Shown: positions 7,323-15,259 of the stretch, in pieces
How positions within the stretch are numbered: the first letter of the stretch is position 1
How the letters are laid out: every line of letters starts with the position of its first letter
NCBI GenBank assembly: GCA_003859965.1
Contig: RQYR01000031.1
Span: 1-34,294, forward strand
Length of the DNA stretch: 34,294 nucleotides
Direction: 5' to 3'
Source: Comamonadaceae bacterium OH2545_COT-014
GTDB taxonomy: Bacteria; Pseudomonadota; Gammaproteobacteria; Burkholderiales; Burkholderiaceae_C
Made by a program: the position numbers and the translations under genes
Notes under the pieces: generated by a model
The model's input: only the letters and a program-made list of their open reading frames with translations
What the model was told of the DNA's origin: nothing
Database searches by the model: none

Positions 7323-8813
7323 ATGACCACGACTGAAAACACCCACGGCGTCCGTGGCGCGGTGGCGGAGGGCGCAGGCCGCCAGGCGGCAGAAGCCGCT
7401 TGCCATGTTCATGCGGCCCGCCGCGCGCGCCTGGCGGCCGACATGGCCCGCCTGGCCGGCCCGGACGCGCTGGCGCTGATCCCCACTGCGCCGGAACGCC
7501 AGCGCAACCGCGACAGCGACTTTCCCTACCGCCACGACAGCTACTTCTATTACCTGACTGGCTTTGCCGAGCCGCACGCTTGGCTGGCGCTTACCGGCGA
7601 TGGGCGCAGCCGCCTGTTTTGCCAGCCCAAGGACATGGAGCGCGAGATCTGGGACGGCATCCGCCTTGGCCCCGAGGCCGCGCCCGCCGCGCTGGGCGTG
7701 GACGAGGCGTATTCGGTGGACGAGCTGGACGCGCGCCTGCCCGCGCTGCTGGAAAACCGCAGCGCCGTGTTCTACCCCTTTGCCACGCACGAAGGGCTGG
7801 CCGCGCGGGTGGAAGGCTGGCTGCAGAAAGTGCGCGCCCGCGTGCGCTACGGCGCGCTCGCGCCCGCCGCGCAGCATGACGCCTGCGCGCTGCTGGACGA
7901 AATGCGCCTGGTGAAAGACGCGCACGAGCTGGACCTGATGCGCCGCGCCAGCGTCATCAGCGCGCGCGCCCACGTGCGCGCCATGCAGCGCAGCGCCGCC
8001 ATGCTGCGCGCCGGGCAGGACGTGCGCGAATACCACCTGGAGGCCGAGCTGCTGCACGAATTCCGCCAGAGCGGGGCGCAGTTTCCGGCCTACGGCAGCA
8101 TCGTGGCCGCCGGCGCCAACGCCTGCGTGCTGCACTACCGCGCCAGCGACGCGCCCATCCGCGACGGCGAGCTGGTGCTGATTGACGCGGGCTGCGAGCT
8201 GGACGGCTACGCCAGCGACATCACCCGCACCTTTCCGGCCAACGGCCGCTTCACCGGCCCGCAGCGCGCGCTGTACGAGCTGGTGCTGGCCAGCCAGCAG
8301 GCCGCCATTGACGCCACGCGGGCTGGCGCGCGCTTCACCGACCCGCACGAGGCCACCGTGCGCGTGCTCACCCAGGGCCTGCTCGACCTGGGCCTGCTGG
8401 ACAAGAACCGCCACGGCGGCGTGGACGACGCCATCGCCAGCCGCGCCTACTTTCGCTACTACATGCACCGCACCGGCCACTGGCTGGGGATGGACGTGCA
8501 CGACTGCGGCAGCTACGTGGAGCCGTCCGAAGTGGGGCAGGCGAGCGAGCGGCGTGATCCGCTGTCGAACGAAGTCATCGTCAGCCGCCCCAGCCGCATC
8601 CTGCGCCCCGGCATGGTGTTGACCATCGAGCCGGGCCTGTACGTGCGGCCGGGCGACGATGTGCCGCGCGAGTTCTGGAACACCGGCATCCGCATCGAAG
8701 ACGACGCCGTGGTCTCCGCCACCGGCTGCGAGCTGCTCACGCGCGGCGTGCCCGTGGCCGCCAGCGAGATCGAGGCGCTGATGCGCGACCAGCCCCGCCA
8801 TGACGCCGCCTGA
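7323..8813 (+). CDS. pepP: Xaa-Pro aminopeptidase P
   Basis: A 496-aa cytosolic metallopeptidase that removes an N-terminal residue preceding proline. An AMP_N domain (about 30-170, with RNRDSDFPYRHDSYFYYLTG typical of the family) is followed by a pita-bread M24 domain. The dimetal ligands are visible in order: Asp in LIDAGCEL, Asp in SDITRTFP, His in HRTGHWLGMDVHD, Glu in TIEPGLY and Glu in IRIEDD. The start at 7323 is the first ATG after a divergent 64-base gap with the Nudix/MBL gene. The first 25 residues are poorly conserved in type, so a later start is possible. The MOSC gene begins 14 bases before this stop, which suggests cotranscription. Confidence 0.93.
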   Translation: MTTTENTHGVRGAVAEGAGRQAAEAACHVHAARRARLAADMARLAGPDALALIPTAPERQRNRDSDFPYRHDSYFYYLTGFAEPHAWLALTGDGRSRLFCQPKDMEREIWDGIRLGPEAAPAALGVDEAYSVDELDARLPALLENRSAVFYPFATHEGLAARVEGWLQKVRARVRYGALAPAAQHDACALLDEMRLVKDAHELDLMRRASVISARAHVRAMQRSAAMLRAGQDVREYHLEAELLHEFRQSGAQFPAYGSIVAAGANACVLHYRASDAPIRDGELVLIDAGCELDGYASDITRTFPANGRFTGPQRALYELVLASQQAAIDATRAGARFTDPHEATVRVLTQGLLDLGLLDKNRHGGVDDAIASRAYFRYYMHRTGHWLGMDVHDCGSYVEPSEVGQASERRDPLSNEVIVSRPSRILRPGMVLTIEPGLYVRPGDDVPREFWNTGIRIEDDAVVSATGCELLTRGVPVAASEIEALMRDQPRHDAA

Positions 8814-9468
8814 CCTGCCCCGCAACGCCCTGGCCGCGCCGCATGAGGCCGTGATGGCCCAAGGCGCCGTGCAGGCCGTGTGCGTGGGCCTGGCCAAACC
8901 CGTGAACCTGGGCGGCCGCCGGCTCACCAGTGCCATCGGCAAGCGCACGGTGGACGGGCCGGTGGCCGTGTACCCGCTGGGCCTGACGGGCGACGAGCAG
9001 GCCGACTGGAGCGTGCATGGCGGCCTGCAACGGGCCGTGTACGCCTACCCGGCCGAGCACATCCCTTTCTGGCTGGCGCAGCGCCGCCTGCATGGCGTGC
9101 CGGTGCAAGAGGGCGCGGACAGCCTGGCGGGCGACCCGGCGCTGCCACCCGGCTGCATGGGCGAGAACCTGCGCATCACCGGCTTGCTGGAAGAGCAGGC
9201 CTGGGTGGGCGACACGCTGCATTTCATCGGCTCCGACTGCGTGCTGCGCATCACCGCGCCGCGCGAACCCTGCGACAAGTTCTGCGCCGTGATGGGCTTT
9301 GCCGAAGCCGCCCGCGTGATGGTGCGCGAGGCGCGCTGCGGCTTTTACCTGGCCGTGCAATCGCCCGGCCAGCTGGCCGCGGGCATGCGCTTTGTGGTGC
9401 GGCCCGGCTCGCGCGGGCTGTCGGTGGCCGAGGCCATTCGCGCCAAGTGGGCCAAGCACCGGCTTTGA
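8800..9468 (+). CDS. MOSC domain protein (YiiM-like)
   Basis: A 222-aa protein with a MOSC (molybdenum cofactor sulfurase C-terminal) domain over most of its length. It shows the YiiM-type signatures VHGGLQRAVYAYP, GCMGENL and ITAPREPCDKF, where the Cys in PREPC is the conserved sulfur/substrate-binding residue. YiiM-type proteins reduce N-hydroxylated compounds with molybdenum cofactor in E. coli; that role here is by family only. It overlaps pepP by 14 bases. An internal ATG at residue 19 (MAQGAVQ) is an alternative start nearer to the conserved domain. Confidence 0.88.
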   Translation: MTPPDLPRNALAAPHEAVMAQGAVQAVCVGLAKPVNLGGRRLTSAIGKRTVDGPVAVYPLGLTGDEQADWSVHGGLQRAVYAYPAEHIPFWLAQRRLHGVPVQEGADSLAGDPALPPGCMGENLRITGLLEEQAWVGDTLHFIGSDCVLRITAPREPCDKFCAVMGFAEAARVMVREARCGFYLAVQSPGQLAAGMRFVVRPGSRGLSVAEAIRAKWAKHRL

Positions 9469-9521
9469 GCGGCGTCTGGCCCGGTTTGGGGAAAGCCCCG
9501 GCGGGAGAGTATCTCAAGTTG

Positions 9522-9550
9522 TGACATATTCTTGAAACTTTTTTGTCATG
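9522..9550 (+). promoter_or_regulatory. Pho-box-like repeats upstream of ugpB
   Basis: Three heptamers start exactly 11 bases apart: TGACATA (9522), TGAAACT (9533) and TGTCATG (9544). The PhoB consensus is repeated TGTCATA-like heptamers with 11-base period. The outer two units match at 6 of 7 positions; the middle one is poor. It lies 59-87 bases before the ugpB start, and ugp operons are PhoB-regulated in E. coli. The reading is plausible but not proven, and no clean -10 was identified. Confidence 0.5.
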
Positions 9551-9608
9551 CAGGCATGCCATGCTTGCGCTTTGTTTTTGCAACCTTCCGAGAACTGGAG
9601 AGCGATTC

Positions 9609-10919
9609 ATGTCCTTCAAACCCCATGCCCTGGCACTGGCCCTGGGCGCCGCCCTGGCGCTGCCTGCCGCTCATGCGCAAACCGAAATCCAGTGGTGGCA
9701 TTCGATGTCCGGCGCGCTGGGCGAATGGGTGAACGATCTGGCCAAGGAGTTCAACGAGAGCCAGAAGGAATACAAGATCGTGCCCACCTACAAGGGTCAG
9801 TACGGCGAGTCGATGACCGCCGCCATTGCCGCCTTCCGCGCGGGCAATGCGCCGCATATCCTGCAGGTATTCGAAGTGGGCACCGCCACCATGATGGCCA
9901 GCAAGGGCGCCATCAAGCCCGTGGCCGAAGTCATGAAGGAAGCGGGCGTGAGCTTTGACCCCGCCGCCTACGTGCCTGCGGTGGCCGGCTACTACACCGC
10001 GCCCAACGGGCAGATGCTGAGCTTTCCCTTCAACAGCTCCACCACGGTGTTCCACTACAACAAAGACGCTTTCAAGGCCGCTGGCCTGGACCCCGAAAAG
10101 CCGCCCAAAACCTGGCCCGAGGTGAAGGAAGCCGCCGCCAAGCTCAAGGCCAGCGGCCACAAATGCCCGCTCACGACCGGCTGGCCAAGCTGGACGCAGC
10201 TGGAGAGCTTTTCCACCTGGCACAACACGCTGTTCGCCACCGAGAACAACGGCTTTGGCGGCACCAAGGCGCGCCTGGCGGTGGACTCGCCCCTGCACCT
10301 GCGCCACATCGAAAACCTGGCCGGCATGGTCAAGGACGGGCTGATGATCTACAAGGGCCGGGGCAACCTGGCTGACGCCACTTACGTCTCGGGCGAATGC
10401 GCCATGCTCACCGGCTCCTCCGGCGTGTATGCCAACGCCAAGCGCAATTCCAAGTTCAGCATCGGCATCAGCACCATGCCGTATTACCCCGACGTGCAAG
10501 GCGCGCCGCAGAACACCGTGATTGGCGGCGCCAGCTTGTGGGTGATGAGTGGCAAGAAGGCTGAGGAATACAAGGGCGTGGGTCAGTTCCTCGCTTACCT
10601 GTCCCAGCCCGAGGTGGCGGCCAAGAGCCATCAGCGCACCGGCTACCTGCCCGTGACCACGGCCGCTTACGAGCTGACCGAGAAGTCCGGCTTCTACAAG
10701 GAAAACCCGGGCACCGACGTGGCTGTGCAGCAGATGATCCGCAAGACGACCGACAAGTCGCGCGGTATCCGCCTGGGCAACTTCGTGCAGATCCGCACCA
10801 TTGTGGACGAGGAGCTGGAAGGCGTGTGGAGCGGCAAGCAGACGCCCAAGGCGGCGCTGGCGGCCATCACCAAGCGCGGCAACGAGCAGCTGGAGCGCTT
10901 CCAGAAAGCCAACCGCTGA
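9609..10919 (+). CDS. ugpB: sn-Glycerol-3-phosphate ABC transporter substrate-binding protein
   Basis: A 436-aa periplasmic binding protein, close in length to E. coli UgpB (438). An N-terminal Sec signal ends at about residue 23 (AHA|QTEIQ). The mature start IQWWHSMSGALGEWVNDL, the segment YKGQYGESMTAAIAAFRAG and GGASLWVM in the C-lobe are typical of UgpB; it captures glycerol-3-phosphate and glycerophosphodiesters for UgpAEC. The start at 9609 is favoured by GGAG about 9 bases upstream and by the signal peptide; an in-frame ATG further upstream would add an unlikely extension. First gene of ugpBAECQ, with a Pho-box-like sequence upstream and a terminator-like hairpin downstream that would favour excess binding protein. 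Confidence 0.94.
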   Translation: MSFKPHALALALGAALALPAAHAQTEIQWWHSMSGALGEWVNDLAKEFNESQKEYKIVPTYKGQYGESMTAAIAAFRAGNAPHILQVFEVGTATMMASKGAIKPVAEVMKEAGVSFDPAAYVPAVAGYYTAPNGQMLSFPFNSSTTVFHYNKDAFKAAGLDPEKPPKTWPEVKEAAAKLKASGHKCPLTTGWPSWTQLESFSTWHNTLFATENNGFGGTKARLAVDSPLHLRHIENLAGMVKDGLMIYKGRGNLADATYVSGECAMLTGSSGVYANAKRNSKFSIGISTMPYYPDVQGAPQNTVIGGASLWVMSGKKAEEYKGVGQFLAYLSQPEVAAKSHQRTGYLPVTTAAYELTEKSGFYKENPGTDVAVQQMIRKTTDKSRGIRLGNFVQIRTIVDEELEGVWSGKQTPKAALAAITKRGNEQLERFQKANR

Positions 10920-10979
10920 TGCGGCTTTTGCCGCCGGTGCGCCTTGCGCCAGGGCAAGGCACACCGGGCTTGGCATGTC

Positions 10980-11013
10980 AAGCGGCGTTCTTCACGAGAA
11001 GAACGCCGCTTTT
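10980..11013 (+). terminator. Hairpin between ugpB and ugpA (attenuator/partial terminator)
   Basis: A perfect 14-bp stem (10980-10993 with 10998-11011, arms AAGCGGCGTTCTTC and its complement) encloses the loop ACGA and ends in TTTT. It looks like an intrinsic terminator with a short T-tract. As the downstream ugp genes must still be transcribed, partial read-through or 3'-end protection of ugpB mRNA is likely. Confidence 0.75.
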
Positions 11014-11046
11014 GCAATAAAATGCTACGTTTCCCGCGTCCCTGGG

Positions 11047-11076
11047 GCGCAAGCAGCTATTGATTAAATAGCAAAA
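11047..11076. repeat. Dispersed GCTATT...AATAGC repeat unit before ugpA
   Basis: It contains the palindrome GCTATTGATTAAATAGC next to GCGCAAGCA, which on the minus strand reads TAGCTGCTTGCGC. This matches the unit at 15003 (TAGCTGCTTGGGC). It ends 13 bases before the ugpA start codon, where no good ribosome-binding site is visible. Confidence 0.5.
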
Positions 11077-11089
11077 CAGCTTCTATTTC

Positions 11090-11974
11090 ATGGAAAAGCG
11101 CGTCGTATTCCGCTCCAACTGGCTACCCTGGCTGCTGGTGGCGCCCCAGCTGGCGATTGTTCTGGTTTTCTTCTTCTGGCCCGCGGGGCAGGCGCTTGTG
11201 CAAAGCGTGCAGCAGGAAGATGCGTTTGGCACCAGCACGCAGTTCGTGGGGCTGGACAACTTCCGCCATCTCTGGGAGGACGACAGCTATCTCGCCTCCT
11301 TCAAGACCACGTTGGTGTTTTCCGTCCTGGTGGCAGTGTTGGGTCTGGCGCTGTCGCTCATGCTGGCCGTGATGGCTGACCGCGTGATCAAGGGCGCGGC
11401 CTTCTACAAAACCCTGCTGATCTGGCCTTACGCCGTGGCCCCGGCGGTGGCGGGCGTGCTGTGGCTGTTCATGTTCGCGCCGTCCATCGGCATCGTCAGC
11501 TACTGGCTGCGCGCGTCCGGGCTGGACTGGAATCACCTGCTCAACAGCGGCCATGCCATGGCGCTGATCGTGATGGCGGCGGTGTGGAAGCAAATTTCGT
11601 ACAACTTCCTGTTCTTCCTGGCGGGGCTGCAATCCATTCCCAAGTCGCTCATCGAGGCCGCCGCCATTGACGGCGCGGGGCCGTGGCGGCGCTTCTGGAG
11701 CGTGCAGTTCCCGCTGCTGTCGCCCACCGCGTTCTTCCTGCTGGTCATCAACGTGGTGTATGCCTTCTTCGACACCTTCGGCATCGTGGACGCGGCCACC
11801 CAGGGCGGGCCGGGGCAGGACACGGCCATTCTGGTCTACAAGGTCTATCACGACGGCTTCAAGGCGCTGGATCTGGGCGGCTCGGCGGCGCAGTCGGTGG
11901 TGCTGATGGTGATCGTCATCGCGCTGACCGTGTTCCAGTTCCGCTTCATCGAGAAGAAGGTCAAGTACCAGTAA
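11090..11974 (+). CDS. ugpA: sn-Glycerol-3-phosphate ABC transporter permease UgpA
   Basis: A 294-aa inner-membrane permease of the MalF-like class with six predicted TM segments. The cytoplasmic EAA loop, [20 protein letters not shown], contacts the ATPase. The N-terminal segment ([21 protein letters not shown]) and the terminal [10 protein letters not shown] fit UgpA. It heterodimerises with UgpE. The gene sits 170 bases after ugpB, separated by a hairpin and a repeat unit; the ATG at 11090 lacks a clear Shine-Dalgarno sequence. A GC-rich 7-bp stem (11982-11988/12000-12006) followed by a pyrimidine run lies between ugpA and ugpE and might further modulate expression. Confidence 0.94.
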   Translation: MEKRVVFRSNWLPWLLVAPQLAIVLVFFFWPAGQALVQSVQQEDAFGTSTQFVGLDNFRHLWEDDSYLASFKTTLVFSVLVAVLGLALSLMLAVMADRVIKGAAFYKTLLIWPYAVAPAVAGVLWLFMFAPSIGIVSYWLRASGLDWNHLLNSGHAMALIVMAAVWKQISYNFLFFLAGLQSIPKSLIEAAAIDGAGPWRRFWSVQFPLLSPTAFFLLVINVVYAFFDTFGIVDAATQGGPGQDTAILVYKVYHDGFKALDLGGSAAQSVVLMVIVIALTVFQFRFIEKKVKYQ

Positions 11975-12048
11975 CGCAGGCGCGGCGCGCGGGCTGCCTG
12001 CGCCGCTTCTCTCCCCCCGCTTTTTTCCCGCTGTTCACCAGGTGATTC

Positions 12049-12906
12049 ATGGTTGAGAACCGTCCTGTTGCCACGCTGCTGTCGCACCTTGTGCTGGTGC
12101 TGGGCGTGCTCATCATTGCCTTTCCGGTCTATGTGACTTTCGTGGCGTCCACGCAGACGGCCGAGGCCATCGTGCAGAACGTGCCCATGTCGCTGCTGCC
12201 CGGCAGCAACTTCATGGAAAGCTACCGTCTGGCGCTGTTCGGCGGCACCAGCAGCTATGGCACGCGCATTGACCCGGTGTGGCCCATGATGTGGGTCAGC
12301 CTGGTCAGCGCCCTGGTCATTGCCATTGGCAAGATCATCATCTCCCTGTTGTCGGCCTTTGCCATCGTGTACTTCCGCTTTCCGCTGCGGGGGCTGGTGT
12401 TCTGGGCCATCTTCATCACGCTGATGCTGCCGGTGGAGGTGCGCATCCTGCCCACGTACAAGGTGGTGTCCGACCTGGGCCTGCTCAACAGCTACGCCGG
12501 CCTGACGGTGCCGCTGATTGCCTCGGCCACGGCCACGTTCCTGTTCCGCCAGTTCTTCCTGACGGTGCCTGATGAGCTGGTGGAGGCCGCCCGCATTGAT
12601 GGCGCCAGCCCCATGCGCTTTTTTAAGGACGTGCTGCTGCCTCTTTCCAAGACCAGCATCGCGGCGCTGTTCGTCATCCAGTTCATCTATGGCTGGAACC
12701 AGTACCTGTGGCCCCTGCTGGTGACCACCAGCAGCGACATGTACCCCGTGGTCATGGGCATCAAGGGCATGATCGCCGGCGGCGACGCCTACACCGAGTG
12801 GAACGCCGTCATGGCCACCGCCATGCTGGCCATGCTGCCGCCCGCGCTGGTGGTGATCCTGATGCAGCGCTGGTTCGTCAAAGGACTGGTGGACTCCGAA
12901 AAATGA
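12049..12906 (+). CDS. ugpE: sn-Glycerol-3-phosphate ABC transporter permease UgpE
   Basis: A 285-aa inner-membrane permease of the MalG-like class with six TM segments. The EAA motif reads [35 protein letters not shown] near the N-terminus and [14 protein letters not shown] before the last TM are typical of UgpE. It pairs with UgpA to form the channel powered by UgpC. AGGTG lies about 6 bases before the ATG at 12049. It is 74 bases after ugpA and about 51 bases before ugpC. Confidence 0.95.
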   Translation: MVENRPVATLLSHLVLVLGVLIIAFPVYVTFVASTQTAEAIVQNVPMSLLPGSNFMESYRLALFGGTSSYGTRIDPVWPMMWVSLVSALVIAIGKIIISLLSAFAIVYFRFPLRGLVFWAIFITLMLPVEVRILPTYKVVSDLGLLNSYAGLTVPLIASATATFLFRQFFLTVPDELVEAARIDGASPMRFFKDVLLPLSKTSIAALFVIQFIYGWNQYLWPLLVTTSSDMYPVVMGIKGMIAGGDAYTEWNAVMATAMLAMLPPALVVILMQRWFVKGLVDSEK

Positions 12907-12957
12907 CCCGCGGGCCGGCTGCGCCCGCCCATGTTCGCAACGCATAACCCCGAACCC

Positions 12958-13968
12958 ATGGCTTCCATCCAATTCAGCAACGTCATCAAGCGCTACGGCA
13001 CCGGCCCCAAGGCCAACCAGGTGATTCACGGCGTGAACGCCGACATCCGCGACGGCGAATTCATCGTCATCGTCGGCCCCTCCGGCTGCGGCAAATCCAC
13101 GCTGCTGCGCATGGTGGCGGGGCTGGAAGAAATCTCCGACGGCACCATCAGCATTGGCGGACGTGTGGTGAACAACCTGGAGCCGGCCGAACGCGACATC
13201 GCCATGGTGTTCCAGAACTACGCGCTCTACCCGCACATGAGCGTGTACGACAACATGGCCTACGGCCTGAAGATCGCCAAAGTGCCCAAGGACGAAATCA
13301 AGGCCCGCGTGGACAAGGCCGCCGCCATTCTGGAGCTGGGCCACCTGCTCGATCGCACGCCGCGCCAGCTCTCCGGCGGCCAGCGCCAGCGCGTGGCCAT
13401 GGGCCGCGCCATCGTGCGCCAGCCCAAGGTGTTTTTGTTCGACGAACCCCTGTCCAACCTCGACGCCAAGCTGCGCGCGCAGACCCGGCTGGAAATCGAA
13501 AAGCTCCACCGCGAGCTGGGCATCACCAGCCTGTTCGTCACGCATGACCAGGTGGAAGCCATGACGCTGGCCGAGCGCATGATCGTCATGAACGGCGGCC
13601 GCATGGAACAGTTCGGCACGCCGGAGGAGGTGTACCACCGCCCGGCCTCCACCTTCGTGGCCAGCTTCATCGGCTCGCCCCCTATGAATCTGCTCAAGGG
13701 CGTGCAAGGCGTGCCGCAGGGCAGCATCCTCGGCATCCGCCCCGAACACCTGCGCTTGGCTGACAGCGGCTGGGCCATGACCGTGGAAACCGTGGAAATG
13801 CTAGGCGCCGAGCGCCTGATCTACGGCCACCTGGGCGGCGAATGGACCATCCTGCGCATGAGCGAAACCGACGCCCCGCCCGAGATCGGCAGCACCATCC
13901 ACCTGCTGCCGCTGGAAGACCGCGTGCACTGGTTTGACGCGGAAAGCGGCCAGCGCCTCGAAGCCTGA
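12958..13968 (+). CDS. ugpC: sn-Glycerol-3-phosphate ABC transporter ATP-binding protein
   Basis: A 336-aa ATPase of the MalK/UgpC type. Walker A is GPSGCGKST, the Q-loop is [11 protein letters not shown], the signature is [15 protein letters not shown], Walker B is [12 protein letters not shown] and the H-loop is VTHDQ. A C-terminal MOP/OB-like regulatory domain follows from about residue 240 (GIRPEHL). The start at 12958 ([14 protein letters not shown]) is the family-typical N-terminus; an upstream in-frame ATG at 12931 would add nine residues. It energises the UgpAE channel. UgpQ begins 11 bases after the stop. Confidence 0.95.
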   Translation: MASIQFSNVIKRYGTGPKANQVIHGVNADIRDGEFIVIVGPSGCGKSTLLRMVAGLEEISDGTISIGGRVVNNLEPAERDIAMVFQNYALYPHMSVYDNMAYGLKIAKVPKDEIKARVDKAAAILELGHLLDRTPRQLSGGQRQRVAMGRAIVRQPKVFLFDEPLSNLDAKLRAQTRLEIEKLHRELGITSLFVTHDQVEAMTLAERMIVMNGGRMEQFGTPEEVYHRPASTFVASFIGSPPMNLLKGVQGVPQGSILGIRPEHLRLADSGWAMTVETVEMLGAERLIYGHLGGEWTILRMSETDAPPEIGSTIHLLPLEDRVHWFDAESGQRLEA

Positions 13969-13979
13969 ACGCGCCCGCC

Positions 13980-14735
13980 ATGCCTGCTGCCCTGCCTGCC
14001 ACCGCCCACTGGCCTTACCCGTTCTGGATCGCCCACCGTGGCGCGGGCCGCCTGGCGCCGGAAAACACGCTCGCCGCCTTCCGTCTGGGCGCCGCCCACG
14101 GCTGGCGCATGTTCGAGTGCGACGTCAAGCTCTCCGCCGACGGCGTGCCCTTCTTGCTGCACGACGCCACGCTGGAGCGCACCACCAGCGGCCACGGCAC
14201 GGCCGGCGCGCTGCCCTGGGCCGCGCTGAGCCAGCTCGACGCCGGCGGCTGGCATTCCCGCCAGTACGCGGGCGAGCCGCTGCCCACGCTGGCCAGCCTG
14301 GCGCGCTGGTGCCTGGCCAACGGCCTGTTGCTGGACATTGAAATCAAGCCCACCCCCGGCATGGAAGAAGAAACCGGCGCCGTAGTGGCCGAACACGCCG
14401 CCCGCCTGTGGGCTGGCGCACCCGTGCCGCCGCTGCTCACCTCTTTTCAGCCAGCGGCGCTGGCCGCCGCCCGGCGCGTGGCCCCGCATCTGCCGCGTGG
14501 CCTGCTGCTTGACACCTTGCCCGCCGACTGGGCTGAACAGGCCAGCGCCCTGGGTTGCGCGGCGCTGGTTTGCAACCATGCGCTGTGGAATGCCGGCCTG
14601 GTGGCCCAAGTCAAGCACATGGGCCTGCGTGCACTGAGCTACACCGTCAACGACGACTGGGCCGCCCAGCGCCTGATTGACCTGGGCGCCGACGGCATCG
14701 TGAGCGACCGGGTGGACTTTTTCTGTCCCGGTTGA
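13980..14735 (+). CDS. ugpQ: Glycerophosphodiester phosphodiesterase
   Basis: A 251-aa cytosolic GDPD-family TIM barrel that hydrolyses imported glycerophosphodiesters to glycerol-3-phosphate plus alcohol. Conserved motifs: IAHRGAGRLAPENT (catalytic His/Arg), ECDVKLSADGVPFLLHD (metal-binding Glu/Asp and second catalytic His), LERTTSGHG, DIEIKP and the C-terminal YTVND...GADGIVSDR. There is no signal peptide, as expected for a cytosolic UgpQ linked to the transporter. Last gene of ugpBAECQ, 11 bases after ugpC. No strong ribosome-binding site, so coupling to ugpC translation is likely. Confidence 0.95.
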   Translation: MPAALPATAHWPYPFWIAHRGAGRLAPENTLAAFRLGAAHGWRMFECDVKLSADGVPFLLHDATLERTTSGHGTAGALPWAALSQLDAGGWHSRQYAGEPLPTLASLARWCLANGLLLDIEIKPTPGMEEETGAVVAEHAARLWAGAPVPPLLTSFQPAALAAARRVAPHLPRGLLLDTLPADWAEQASALGCAALVCNHALWNAGLVAQVKHMGLRALSYTVNDDWAAQRLIDLGADGIVSDRVDFFCPG

Positions 14736-14879
14736 GGGCGGGGCTCCGCTCAGGGCGTTGGCCACCACCTGCCCGGCATTTCAGCTGGCTACGGAAGACG
14801 AAGGCGCCATTGCAGCGCAGGGCAGGGCGGATGGGGCAGACGCAGATCACGACGCCGAGCATGGCACTCTGCCCCTGTG

Positions 14880-15155
14880 TCATTTGCACTTTCGCAACCA
14901 CCCGTATTGGCACGTTGCGCATGTCAGCGCCATGGCGGCATAGGTGCCCAGACGCCCGTCATGCCCGGTCAGCCACAACCCTGCCAGCAGAACTGTCAAG
15001 GATGCTATGAAAAGAGTAGCTGCTTGGGCAATAAGAGAGTGCCTTGGGCACGATTTTCGCCAGACCATTCGGCACACGCCCACCATGCCCAGCGACAGGG
15101 CAAGCGCGGGCGCGGCAAAGCCCAGAACGTGAAACAGCAAATCGGCCATGCCCAT
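14880..15155 (-). CDS. Small hydrophobic membrane protein divergent from hemA
   Basis: A 91-aa predicted inner-membrane protein. It starts MGMADLLFHVLGFAAPALAL with a hydrophobic N-terminal segment (about 5-25), a second one at about 45-62 and a third weaker one at about 70-83. AAGGAA lies 8-13 bases upstream of the ATG at 15155, which supports translation. My recollection is that small membrane proteins with an LLFH-LxFxAPAL N-terminus occur beside hemA in betaproteobacteria. Function unknown. It begins 104 bases from the hemA start, so the two may share a divergent control region. A repeat unit lies inside the gene at 15003-15030. Confidence 0.6.
   Translation of the reverse strand: MGMADLLFHVLGFAAPALALSLGMVGVCRMVWRKSCPRHSLIAQAATLFIASLTVLLAGLWLTGHDGRLGTYAAMALTCATCQYGWLRKCK
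15003..15030. repeat. Dispersed GCTAT...TAGC repeat unit near hemA
   Basis: It reads TGCTATGAAAAGAGTAGC then TGCTTGGGCA: a GCTA/TAGC imperfect palindrome with an AT-rich centre and a TGCTTGNGC tail. It lies inside the small membrane gene (14880-15155). The tail matches the unit at 11047 read on the opposite strand. Confidence 0.5.
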
Positions 15156-15246
15156 GCCATGTTCCTTGGTGGCTGGCTTTTCTTGATGCGAGTCAAGCCA
15201 GTGCGTGATAACGGCCCGCCGCCCGTCGTGGAAAAGCGCCGAATTT

Positions 15247-15252
15247 TATAAT
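15247..15252 (+). promoter_or_regulatory. Consensus -10 box immediately upstream of hemA
   Basis: A perfect TATAAT ends only 7 bases before the hemA ATG at 15260. A start site 6-7 bases downstream would put transcription at or next to the ATG, giving a leaderless or near-leaderless mRNA. The -35 region (about 15224-15229) is weak. No Shine-Dalgarno sequence lies between. Confidence 0.5.
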
Positions 15253-15259
15253 CGCCCTC

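Noticed and set aside
7308-8948. Long minus-strand open frame opposite pepP
   Set aside because: An antisense shadow created by high-GC codon bias; product is Ala/Gly/Val/His/Gln-rich with no motif, whereas the plus strand encodes a complete aminopeptidase P.
9546-10976. Long minus-strand open frame opposite ugpB
   Set aside because: Antisense shadow; the plus strand has a full UgpB with signal peptide.
11982-12006. GC-rich stem between ugpA and ugpE as a terminator
   Set aside because: Only a 7-bp stem with an 11-base loop and a pyrimidine run broken by Cs; too weak to list as a terminator, noted under ugpA.
11848-13749. 633-codon minus-strand open frame across ugpE and ugpC
   Set aside because: Spans three real plus-strand genes with intact motifs; His/Gly/Gln-rich composition typical of GC-rich antisense frames.
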